Shown: positions 7,321 through 14,002 of the stretch, in pieces | Position numbering within the stretch: the stretch's first letter is position 1 | Layout of the letters: every line of letters begins with the position of its first letter | Assembly: GCA_903933995.1 (NCBI GenBank) | Contig: CAIZMD010000638.1 | Coordinates: 1-14,002, forward strand | Origin: an uncultured Bacteroidota bacterium | GTDB lineage: Bacteria > Bacteroidota > Bacteroidia > Chitinophagales > Chitinophagaceae | Reading direction: 5' to 3' | DNA length: 14,002 nucleotides | Made by a program: the position numbers and the translations under genes | The notes under the pieces: model-generated | Told to the model about the DNA's origin: nothing | What the model saw: only the letters and a program-made list of their open reading frames with translations | Databases searched by the model: none

Positions 7321-8208
7321 ATGAAAACGAGAAATTATCTAGTACTGGGAGTGGCTTCGCTATTCCTATTTTCTTGCGTGAGCCAGAAAAAAATGAGACA
7401 GGCCGAGGCCAAATACGGCGAATTGAATGGTGCTTATGCAGAATTGAAAGAGAAATACAAGGCTTGCCAAGATGATCAAACCGATTATAAAAGCAAGATT
7501 GCTGCTTTGAATACACAGAAATCTGCTTTGGAATCTTCCAATGCCGACCTGAAAAATCAGGTTGACTACTTAAAACAGAACAACAATACTGTCTTGAACC
7601 AGTTGAAAGACCTTTCTGTTGTAACTGGATCTCAGGCAGAAAGTATTAGGAAGTCTTTGGAAAATATTGGTTCTAAAGATATTTATATCAAGGACTTACA
7701 AGGATCTATTGCACGCAAAGACTCTTTGAACATGGCGTTAGTGATGAATCTGAAAGGTGCTATTGGCAACCTGGATGACAAAGACATCAATATTAAAGTT
7801 GACAAAGGCGTGGTTTATGTAGACATTTCTGACAAACTCTTGTTCAAGAGCGGTTCATATGATGTAACTGATAGGGCCAAAGAAGTCTTGGGCAAGGTTG
7901 CCAAAGTCTTGAACGCTCAACCCGAAATTGAATTCATGGTTGAAGGTCATACCGATTCAGTGGCTATTAAGAGCGCTGGCATCAATGACAACTGGGACCT
8001 AAGTGTAAAACGCGCTACCACTGTTGTACGCATTTTGCAAAATACTTATGGTCTTGATCCAAAACGCATGACTGCTGCTGGTAGGGGTCAATTCCTGCCA
8101 TTGGGTGATAACACAACTGCAGAAGGTAGGGCTGCTAACCGCAGAACTAGGATTGTGATTCTGCCTCAGTTGGACCAGTTCTTCAAACTGCTGGAAACCA
8201 AAAAATAG
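7321..8208 (+). CDS. OmpA family lipoprotein with coiled coil
   Basis: A 295-residue outer-membrane-associated lipoprotein. Residues 1-18 form a type II signal peptide with lipobox FLFSC, so C19 would be lipidated. Residues about 22-95 are a coiled coil rich in K, E, Q and L. The OmpA-like peptidoglycan-binding domain covers about 155-283, with LLFKSGSYDV (173-182), VEGHTDS (207-213), NWDLSVKRA (224-232), AAGRGQFLP (252-260) and NRRTRIVI (273-280). Such proteins tether the outer membrane to peptidoglycan, in the manner of Pal and related lipoproteins. It is probably its own transcription unit: 89 bp separate it from the synthetase gene and a strong terminator follows the stop. The N-terminal coiled coil may position the OmpA domain or bind partners; that is inference. 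Confidence 0.92.
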   Translation: MKTRNYLVLGVASLFLFSCVSQKKMRQAEAKYGELNGAYAELKEKYKACQDDQTDYKSKIAALNTQKSALESSNADLKNQVDYLKQNNNTVLNQLKDLSVVTGSQAESIRKSLENIGSKDIYIKDLQGSIARKDSLNMALVMNLKGAIGNLDDKDINIKVDKGVVYVDISDKLLFKSGSYDVTDRAKEVLGKVAKVLNAQPEIEFMVEGHTDSVAIKSAGINDNWDLSVKRATTVVRILQNTYGLDPKRMTAAGRGQFLPLGDNTTAEGRAANRRTRIVILPQLDQFFKLLETKK

Positions 8209-8233
8209 ATCTTACTACTTACCCTTTCCCAAT

Positions 8234-8261
8234 AAGGCCATCCCAACGGATGGCTTTTTTT
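8234..8261 (+). terminator. Rho-independent terminator of the OmpA-family gene
   Basis: A perfect 7-bp stem, GCCATCC (8237-8243) with GGATGGC (8248-8254), closes a four-base loop CAAC and is followed directly by seven T residues (8255-8261). AAG just before the stem can extend pairing into the T-run. It sits 25 bp after the lipoprotein stop codon and is the clearest terminator in the window. It should also isolate the downstream hybrid kinase gene from read-through. Confidence 0.93.
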
Positions 8262-8358
8262 GCACTTAACCCAAGGGTAATGACTGAGTTAGGCAAAACT
8301 TACTTAAATTTATTGAGCCCCTGATTGATTATTCCCTCATGTCAATCCAATAGAACTT

Positions 8359-10758
8359 ATGCGTTTTTTCTTTCAATATTATAGGCAGTTGGTATTTTTG
8401 CTGCTGATTTCTCTGTGCTGTGCCGGACAAAGCTTGGCATTTGAGGGAGCCAATCCCCAAGCAAAACAGGGGGTGATTGACCTAAGAAATGTTGACCTTA
8501 ACCAACAAACCATTAAGCTCAATGGAGAATGGGAGTTCTACTGGAAGCAATTACTGACTCCTCAAACTCAAACGGGTAATGCCGCATATATTGAATTTCC
8601 CAAGCTTTGGAACAATACCTATTTTAATAACAAGCCACTTGACGCTCAGGGATATGCCAGTTATAGGCTCTTGGTGCTCCTGCCCCACGGACCCAAACAT
8701 CTGGCACTTAACATTCCTGATGTTTATACCTCTTTCCAGTTATTTGCCAATGGAAAACCCCTAGCCAATAACGGACACCCAGGTACTTCTAGGGAAACCA
8801 CCACCGCTAAATGGATTCCCAGCACCGTGGCCTTAGATCTAAAAGGAGATAGTTTGGACCTGATTTTACAAGTGGCAAACTATCAACACAGCAAGGGAGG
8901 TCCCTACAAAGAGATACAGATTGGTAACCAAGATACCCTGATTACCCAAGACAAAAAGGAAGCTGCTTATGACCTCCTGCTCACGGGATGTTTGTTTATG
9001 GGTGGTTTGTTTTTCTTTGGGCTCTACCTTTTTGGAAGACATGACAAAGTAATCCTCTATTTTTCCTTGTTCTGTATTTCTTATAGCTATCGCATTATTG
9101 GAACAGGCCTATATGAACTGCATACCATTTTCCCCAATCTGCCTTGGACGGTAAACCTGCACTTGGAATATATCAGCCTGTTTTTGGCAGTGGGTTTCTT
9201 TGCTTTATACACCTGGAGTCTCTATCCCAAGTACTTTCAGAAGCAAATGATGTGGTTGGTGGTTGGTTGGAGCGGATTGTATACTTTGGCCACTTTAGCC
9301 CTTCCATCGGTGATTTTTACCCGATTTATTAGTTATTTTCTAATTTCAATGTTTCTTTTTCTATTTTATCTCTATTATGTCTACTTCCGAGCGGCTAGAA
9401 ATAAATTACCCGGATCCATCTATGCGCTCTGTAGCACGGCCGTTGGTATGGTTATGATTGTATTGATTGACCTAGAATATTTTGGCTTGGTAGCGCCACA
9501 GAAAGGAATTCTATTTATGGGTTATGTGAGCTTTTTCTTCTTACAATCCCTGATTCTCTCCTACCGATTTGCCAATCAACTTAAGACAGCCAAAGTTGCT
9601 GCCGAGCAGGGGCTTCAGGCAAAGAGTGAGTTTCTCTCTACCATGAGTCATGAAATCAGGACCCCGCTCAACTCCGTAATTGGCCTAAGTAATCTCTTGC
9701 TGCGCGATGGTCCCCGCAAGGATCAGGAGGAATATTTGAAAGTCATGGTCTTCTCAGCCAATAACCTGCTCTCTATAGTGAACAATATCTTGGACTATAA
9801 TAAGATTGAAGCAGGTAAGATTCCTTTTGAGCAGATAGAAATGGACCTGGCCGATATGGCCAGAAATATTATCCAAAGCTTTCAGCAATATACTTTAGAG
9901 CAGCAAAACCGAGTCTTGTTTGATATTGACCCCAGACTGAATTTCAAAGTCATGGGAGATCCTACCAGGACCACCCAGATTATTAGCAACCTGGTAAACA
10001 ACGCCATCAAGTTCACCAAAAAGGGAACCATTACCCTTTCTATGAAACTGGTAGATCAAAAAGAAGCGGCTGCTTTTGTCAGAATCAAGGTCTCCGATAC
10101 CGGCATCGGCATAGCCAAAGACAAACAAAGACTCATTTTTGAACGATTCACCCAGGCTGACTCTTCCACATCCAGGGGCTATGGGGGAACGGGTCTGGGT
10201 CTGGCCATCTCTAAAAAACTCTTAGAAATGCAGGGGTCTGAACTGCATTTAGAAAGCGAAGAAGGCAAGGGGTCCAGTTTCTTTTTTGTTCAACAATTCC
10301 CATTATGCCATTCTACCAAGACCAATGAAGCCCTATTTACCCAGCTGCCATCGGAGGAATCACAGCCGCTTAAGGGTTGTCATATTTTATTAGTAGAGGA
10401 CAATGAAGTGAATATTTTGGTAGCCCAAACCTTCTTGGAAAGATGGGGTGCCCATATTGATGTGGCCAAAAATGGGCAGGAAGCGCTAGACATCTTAGAC
10501 CTTGAGAAACACAAATTGATCCTCATGGACATGCACATGCCCGTGATGGATGGCTATACCGCCACCGGCATTTTGCGGTCAAAAAATATTCAGATCCCCA
10601 TTATTGCCCTCACGGCCAGTCTTCCCAAGGAAGTGGAAGAACGGATTCATTCCATGGGGATGGATGATATTGTGGTTAAACCATTCTTACCAGAAGAATT
10701 GTTCAAGAAGGTCTTGCACTATACGGGTCTGTATCGTTCCACGGATTTGGAACGCTAG
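8359..10758 (+). CDS. Hybrid sensor histidine kinase with 7TMR-DISM module and receiver
   Basis: A 799-residue hybrid two-component protein. Domains in order: signal peptide (about 1-27); an extracytoplasmic beta-sandwich-like sensor (about 35-190, containing LNGEWEFYWKQLL) of the kind found before 7TMR-DISM segments; seven hydrophobic helices (about 205-403); HisKA with STMSHEIRTPLNS, phospho-acceptor H431; an ATPase domain with N-box NLVNNAIKFT, DTGIGI (580-585) and GTGLGL (610-615); then a C-terminal receiver (about 673-790) with acidic pair E680/D681, phospho-acceptor D724 in LMDMHMP, T752 and K774. All key residues are present, so phosphorelay is plausible. There is no HPt or DNA-binding domain, so output needs a separate partner not seen here. 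The sensor domain may bind a carbohydrate or similar ligand; that is inference. Its upstream gene ends in a strong terminator, so it likely has its own promoter in 8262-8358, though none is recognisable. Confidence 0.93.
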   Translation: MRFFFQYYRQLVFLLLISLCCAGQSLAFEGANPQAKQGVIDLRNVDLNQQTIKLNGEWEFYWKQLLTPQTQTGNAAYIEFPKLWNNTYFNNKPLDAQGYASYRLLVLLPHGPKHLALNIPDVYTSFQLFANGKPLANNGHPGTSRETTTAKWIPSTVALDLKGDSLDLILQVANYQHSKGGPYKEIQIGNQDTLITQDKKEAAYDLLLTGCLFMGGLFFFGLYLFGRHDKVILYFSLFCISYSYRIIGTGLYELHTIFPNLPWTVNLHLEYISLFLAVGFFALYTWSLYPKYFQKQMMWLVVGWSGLYTLATLALPSVIFTRFISYFLISMFLFLFYLYYVYFRAARNKLPGSIYALCSTAVGMVMIVLIDLEYFGLVAPQKGILFMGYVSFFFLQSLILSYRFANQLKTAKVAAEQGLQAKSEFLSTMSHEIRTPLNSVIGLSNLLLRDGPRKDQEEYLKVMVFSANNLLSIVNNILDYNKIEAGKIPFEQIEMDLADMARNIIQSFQQYTLEQQNRVLFDIDPRLNFKVMGDPTRTTQIISNLVNNAIKFTKKGTITLSMKLVDQKEAAAFVRIKVSDTGIGIAKDKQRLIFERFTQADSSTSRGYGGTGLGLAISKKLLEMQGSELHLESEEGKGSSFFFVQQFPLCHSTKTNEALFTQLPSEESQPLKGCHILLVEDNEVNILVAQTFLERWGAHIDVAKNGQEALDILDLEKHKLILMDMHMPVMDGYTATGILRSKNIQIPIIALTASLPKEVEERIHSMGMDDIVVKPFLPEELFKKVLHYTGLYRSTDLER

Positions 10759-10805
10759 TTTTGGCTGCGCCGATAGTCATTCTGTGTGCTCGGAAAAAAG
10801 GAGGC

Positions 10806-11297
10806 TTATTTATTAATCTCTTCAAACCCACCGGTTTGTTTGTTTTTGCGCACATTGTTCCAATGAAAATATCGGCCATTCATGGCCACATAAACCCCTG
10901 CAGGCAAAGCTTGTACAAAAGCTAAAGCGCTTCCCAGGTTAAAAAGTCCGTCTGAGCTACCAAATTTATAGGGGATCATGGCGCCAGTCAGTACAATGGT
11001 TTTGTCCTTGTTTTCGGCGGCCAACACGGCTGCGGTCTCAGCCATGGTATCGGTGCCATGGGTAATCACAATCATGGATTCATCGGAAGATTGGCACTGA
11101 CGAGAAATGAGCGCTCGGTCATCCTGGGTCATTTCCAAACTGTCAATCATCATCAGGGTTCGGATGTCTACGTCTACCCGGCACCTACCCAGTTTCAACA
11201 ATTCCTGTATGTGGGTGTCTTTAAAATAGAGCTGCCCATTGAGTTCATTGTATTCCTTGTCAAAGGTTCCACCGGTGATAAAAATACGTATGGCCAT
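10806..11297 (-). CDS. Stand-alone asparaginase N-terminal-domain protein
   Basis: A 163-residue protein matching only the N-terminal catalytic domain of L-asparaginase/glutaminase. With numbering from the chosen ATG, the nucleophile threonine is T11 in ITGGTFDK, the second catalytic motif is THGTDT (T82, D83), and K99 in DKTIVLTGAMIP aligns with the catalytic lysine of bacterial asparaginases. Full-length enzymes have about 330 residues, with a second domain that completes the active site of a dimer mate. Here the frame ends cleanly after NKQTGGFEEINK, so this appears to be a natural short family member rather than a broken gene. Whether it hydrolyses asparagine is uncertain. A GTG at 11315 would add six residues; the ATG directly precedes the first beta strand. 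It converges with the hybrid kinase gene (47 bp between stops) and diverges from the lipoprotein hydrolase gene. Confidence 0.85.
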   Translation of the reverse strand: MAIRIFITGGTFDKEYNELNGQLYFKDTHIQELLKLGRCRVDVDIRTLMMIDSLEMTQDDRALISRQCQSSDESMIVITHGTDTMAETAAVLAAENKDKTIVLTGAMIPYKFGSSDGLFNLGSALAFVQALPAGVYVAMNGRYFHWNNVRKNKQTGGFEEINK

Positions 11298-11331
11298 GTT
11301 CTGAGATTGAGACACGAAAGTACAGAATTTA

Positions 11332-11358
11332 AATTCCCGCCATCCTCAGGCGGCAATT
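11332..11358. promoter_or_regulatory. 27-bp interrupted palindrome between divergent genes
   Basis: The arms are AATTcCCGCC (11332-11341) and GGCGGcAATT (11349-11358), separated by seven bases; nine of ten positions pair and only the C-C position fails. It is strikingly G/C-rich in an AT-rich 124-bp intergenic region between the asparaginase-like gene and the lipoprotein hydrolase gene. It could be an operator for a dimeric regulator acting on both genes, or one copy of a dispersed palindromic repeat. No T-run follows on either side, so it is not a typical terminator. Confidence 0.45.
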
Positions 11359-11421
11359 AGAAATCCATTTTAGATTATATTTAAAGTTCAAAGGCCGGAT
11401 TATCCTAAACCAATATTGCCC

Positions 11422-12609
11422 ATGCGTTACAGCGTCTTATTCTTTTTCTGTTTTTTCTGTTCCTGTGTGGTCAAGACCAGACAGGTGTTACAGATTCCCA
11501 GAAAAGATGAAAGCGGTGTAATCAAACTATATTTTGACCGAGAAGGCGCGCTTTATCCGCCAGATCTTAGGATTAATCCCTACTATTTTTACCTAGAACA
11601 TTTGCACAAACGTAAACTAGCCAAGTATAGCAATCCGGAATATGCTACCCTTGAAACGGCATTGACCAAATATGATTCTTTATCAGTGCTGGCCATTAGA
11701 CAAGAATATAAATTGCAGGACAGAGACAGCATGCGTTTGTTTTTGAGGATGCAAGACGTGGTGCGTAAAGGTATTGTTGCTGATATTGAAAGAACACAAA
11801 GTCAAAACAGCACCCGTGACCTAGTACTCTTTATTCATGGTTTCAATGACCCCACACCCGATGCCTTTTATTATTCGCTTCGCAAGAATATAGAAGCCCA
11901 CTTGAAATCCAAACCGGTATTTGTAGAAGTGTATTGGGACGGACTTACCGCCCTGGGAGACAATCCCGTCTTCACCAAGATCTGGAGTTATGCCCAGAGC
12001 AATTCGGCCAAAGTGGGTTTGGGGCTGCGCAATATTTTAAACAAACTCAATACCAATACCCGGCTTACTATTGTGACCCATAGTCTGGGTGCATCGGTAG
12101 CTACCCATGCTTTGTTCAATCCAGGTAAATGGCCTGAACGTTTTCAGGAAGAATTAGAAAGAGAATACCATTCGGAGAATATAGCCACACCTAAACAGAA
12201 AGACATACGCATTGGCATGTTGGCCCCAGCCATTCAGGGTATCAAGGTCTTTGACCATATAGATTATACTATTCCAGAAAATACGGCACCTACTATTACC
12301 CGTGTGGTAATTGGCTATAATCATTTTGATTATGCCGTAACCAAGGGTGGTTTATTTGCCAGCTATTTTGGATCTACCGCTTTGGGTGCCGATGACAAAG
12401 GAGAAGTAGCCAAGACCATGGCGGCTATTAAAGAAATCAATCCCAAGATCAAGACCGTTGGCGTAGATTTTTCACTGACCAAGAAGATTGACAGTTTGAA
12501 CACAAAAAAACTGCAACGCAAATCTCCTTATAAACAAAGGGAACATGGGTTGCAGTTCTATCAACAAAACGAGCATTTTATCGATTTTCTATCGTCGCTC
12601 TTTGATTAA
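11422..12609 (+). CDS. Lipoprotein alpha/beta hydrolase (DUF900/esterase-like)
   Basis: A 395-residue predicted lipoprotein with an alpha/beta-hydrolase fold. The short, very hydrophobic N-terminus MRYSVLFFFCFFCSC ends in a lipobox-like FCSC, making C15 the probable lipidated cysteine. The oxyanion-hole strand LVLFIHGF is at 134-141. The nucleophile elbow is VTHSLGAS with S221; the first glycine of the usual GxSxG is a threonine. A catalytic histidine could be H375 in REHGLQ, and the acid residue is unassigned. The arrangement resembles DUF900-type and esterase/lipase-like hydrolases. The region before the core (20-130) is charged and helical and not recognised. Substrate unknown. The ATG at 11422 is chosen over a TTG two codons upstream. 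The stop codon overlaps that of the convergent dehydrogenase gene. Confidence 0.8.
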   Translation: MRYSVLFFFCFFCSCVVKTRQVLQIPRKDESGVIKLYFDREGALYPPDLRINPYYFYLEHLHKRKLAKYSNPEYATLETALTKYDSLSVLAIRQEYKLQDRDSMRLFLRMQDVVRKGIVADIERTQSQNSTRDLVLFIHGFNDPTPDAFYYSLRKNIEAHLKSKPVFVEVYWDGLTALGDNPVFTKIWSYAQSNSAKVGLGLRNILNKLNTNTRLTIVTHSLGASVATHALFNPGKWPERFQEELEREYHSENIATPKQKDIRIGMLAPAIQGIKVFDHIDYTIPENTAPTITRVVIGYNHFDYAVTKGGLFASYFGSTALGADDKGEVAKTMAAIKEINPKIKTVGVDFSLTKKIDSLNTKKLQRKSPYKQREHGLQFYQQNEHFIDFLSSLFD

Positions 12610-13682
12610 AGTTTTCCGTATAAAGCGCGGAGTTTTTCGCGGGTCATGATTTTTTCCCAGTCTTTTCCTAGCGCATTTTCCCAAAGTGGTTTCATGCCTA
12701 AGGATACATTCATCATCTTGTCAAAATCATCCTCACTCAGGTTTTTGCAAATGCCTTGTGGAATTTCTATCTGGTTCTTCTCCACCATGTATTTAAATTC
12801 CTTTACACCGGCAGGATAATATTCTTCCAAGTGGTTCATTACAATACAGTTACCCACTCCGTGTTTGGTACCCAATAAATAACTCAGACCATAACTCACG
12901 GCGTGAGCCACACCCACTTGAGAATAGGCAATACTCATACCACCGGCATAAGAAGCCATCATCAATTGGTCATCTGATTCCTCATCCCAATGGTCTTTGT
13001 CTACATAAATTTTCTGGCAAAGTTGTAGGGCTTTCTCACCATAGCTCTTGCTAAACTCATTTAAGAATGTGCCTTCCAAACTTTCAATACAATGTATATA
13101 GCAGTCCATCCCCGTGTAAAAACGTTGGTTGGCAGGCGCGTCTTTGGTTAATTCTGGGTCTAATACAATTTGGTCAAAAGGCGTAAAATCTGAGTTCATC
13201 CCCAGTTTGCGCACAGGTCCTGTTAACACAGTTGTACGGCTAACTTCTGCACCGGTGCCACTCAAAGTTGGAATCCCTGCTTTGTACACACCTGGAAACT
13301 TAACTAGGTCCCAACCTTGGTAATCCGCAGAAGATCCCGGATTGGTCATCATCAAAGAAACGGCTTTGGCCAAGTCCATAGCAGATCCACCTCCAATACC
13401 TATAACCCCACTAATGGTACCAAATTCCTCTTTTAATCCTTGAGCCAATTTGTCTACTTGGGTAGTCTTGGGTTCATAGGTAACGTCTACAAATATGATC
13501 TTGTCCTTGCCACGTAGTGGAACCCTACTGGCCAATGGCTTGCCTTCAAAAAAATGGTCTACCAAAAAAATCATAGGAGCCTCACCTTTGCGTTGGGGCG
13601 CCAAAATTTCATCTAATTGGTTAAAAGATCCGCGGCCATAAACCACATAACTCACCATTTTAAAATTCCTGAAGCTTGACAT
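12606..13682 (-). CDS. kdnB: KdnB-like iron-containing alcohol dehydrogenase
   Basis: A 358-residue group III, metal-dependent alcohol dehydrogenase. The nucleotide motif GIGGGSAMDLAKA spans about 95-107. The expected metal ligands are D193 and H197 (GMDCYIHCIE), H260 (VAHAVSYG) and H274 (TKHGVGN). From memory the whole sequence closely resembles Shewanella KdnB, 3-deoxy-D-manno-octulosonate 8-oxidase, including FYTGMDCYIHCIESLEGTF and GGMSIAYSQVG. KdnB oxidises Kdo at C8 so that KdnA can aminate it to Kdo8N in lipopolysaccharide. No kdnA aminotransferase is visible here, so the specific function is inferred. The ATG at 13682 gives MSSFRNFK, which matches the family start; an upstream ATG at 13772 would add 30 residues overlapping the GH32 gene and is rejected. 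It lies 49 bp after the GH32 stop on the same strand. Confidence 0.82.
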   Translation of the reverse strand: MSSFRNFKMVSYVVYGRGSFNQLDEILAPQRKGEAPMIFLVDHFFEGKPLASRVPLRGKDKIIFVDVTYEPKTTQVDKLAQGLKEEFGTISGVIGIGGGSAMDLAKAVSLMMTNPGSSADYQGWDLVKFPGVYKAGIPTLSGTGAEVSRTTVLTGPVRKLGMNSDFTPFDQIVLDPELTKDAPANQRFYTGMDCYIHCIESLEGTFLNEFSKSYGEKALQLCQKIYVDKDHWDEESDDQLMMASYAGGMSIAYSQVGVAHAVSYGLSYLLGTKHGVGNCIVMNHLEEYYPAGVKEFKYMVEKNQIEIPQGICKNLSEDDFDKMMNVSLGMKPLWENALGKDWEKIMTREKLRALYGKL

Positions 13683-13731
13683 AGTTCTTGCTTTTCTTGA
13701 ATAAGGGTTCAAAGATACGGAATCCAAAACC

Positions 13732-14002
13732 TCAGTGAACAGACCCCATCTTCCAAAATTGGATCCCTTCAAATTGGCTGATGCCTCCTTGGCTAAATAA
13801 TTGAATCCCGGTATCGCCGGGTTCAGGAAAAACTTGTGCGGTCATCACCACCGTACCATCGGCAGCATAGACTTCTAAAATGCTGGCGTCTAGAAAAATG
13901 CGTAAGTCAATTTTACCTTTGTTGGGTAGTGCTGCTTCTGCGCGAGAAAGTTCTGCGTAACGTGCATTAAATGCAGAGGGTGTTTTGGAACGGTCTAGAT
14001 AA
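13732..14002 (-). CDS. Glycoside hydrolase family 32, C-terminal fragment
   Basis: The last 89 codons of a gene that enters from beyond the right edge; I translated this by hand. The frame ends at a TGA (13732-13734). It reads YLDRSKTPSAFNARY near the edge, followed by LRIFLDASILEVYAADGTVV and later FPEPGDTGIQLFSQGG. The LDRS segment and the LRIFLD-S-EV strand are characteristic of the C-terminal beta-sandwich of GH32 enzymes (levanases, inulinases, invertases), which act on beta-fructosides. The five-bladed propeller with the catalytic residues lies outside the window, so activity and any signal peptide cannot be judged. It is upstream of, and on the same strand as, the KdnB-like gene. Confidence 0.8.
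   Translation of the reverse strand, partial: YLDRSKTPSAFNARYAELSRAEAALPNKGKIDLRIFLDASILEVYAADGTVVMTAQVFPEPGDTGIQLFSQGGISQFEGIQFWKMGSVH

Noticed and set aside
10759..10805. Possible bidirectional terminator between the hybrid kinase and asparaginase-like genes
   Set aside because: Only CCGA/TCGG can pair across a 16-base loop, and the A-run is not placed to end either transcript convincingly.
10806..12609. Asparaginase-like and lipoprotein hydrolase genes as a new two-gene defence or toxin system
   Set aside because: Both are ordinary enzyme families; divergent orientation around one palindrome is not enough to propose a joint system.
13683..13772. N-terminal extension of the KdnB-like protein from an ATG at 13772
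   Set aside because: The extra 30 residues overlap the GH32 reading frame and do not resemble the family; the ATG at 13682 gives the expected start.

Overview
The window looks like an ordinary chromosomal stretch of a Bacteroidota bacterium, most probably a Chitinophagaceae-type member. This is inferred from gene content: a lipobox OmpA-family protein, a LytS/YehU-type histidine kinase, a 7TMR-DISM hybrid kinase, a KdnB-like dehydrogenase and an AbgB-like peptidase with a signal peptide. Most start codons also lack a clear Shine-Dalgarno sequence, which is usual in this phylum. Base composition is moderate throughout, with no obvious island of foreign composition. I see no tRNA, rRNA, CRISPR array, transposase or phage gene.

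Layout: Bases 1-98 hold a small intergenic repeat module (two G/C-rich hairpins followed by a CTCTTCA heptamer tandem array) that abuts the stop codon of the first gene. From 99 to 4168 four minus-strand genes run closely spaced: a LytS-type sensor histidine kinase, guanylate kinase (gmk), an HSDL2-like short-chain dehydrogenase and an exported M20 amidohydrolase. Upstream lies a minus-strand gene for an unrecognised 158-residue protein (4249-4725). An AT-rich divergent region (4726-4954) with repeated AAATAGC motifs separates it from a plus-strand lipid pair: a PlsC-like acyltransferase and a long-chain acyl-CoA synthetase, 24 bp apart. These are followed by an OmpA-family lipoprotein gene, which ends in the only textbook intrinsic terminator of the window (8234-8261), and then a 799-residue hybrid histidine kinase.

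The right part holds a minus-strand gene for a stand-alone asparaginase N-terminal domain (10806-11297), a divergent intergenic region with a 27-bp interrupted palindrome, a plus-strand lipoprotein alpha/beta hydrolase, and a minus-strand KdnB-like iron-dependent alcohol dehydrogenase. The hydrolase and kdnB genes converge and share the four bases TTAA as both stop codons. At the right edge is the C-terminal end of a glycoside hydrolase family 32 gene, on the same strand as kdnB and just upstream of it.

No single pathway links all genes. The acyltransferase and acyl-CoA synthetase plausibly cooperate in fatty-acid activation and phospholipid acylation. The two sensor kinases have no dedicated separate response regulator in the window; the hybrid kinase carries its own receiver. 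I found no convincing new multi-gene system. The points most worth a second look are the single-domain asparaginase, the KdnB homologue without kdnA nearby, the orphan LytS-type kinase in front of gmk, and the intergenic repeats.
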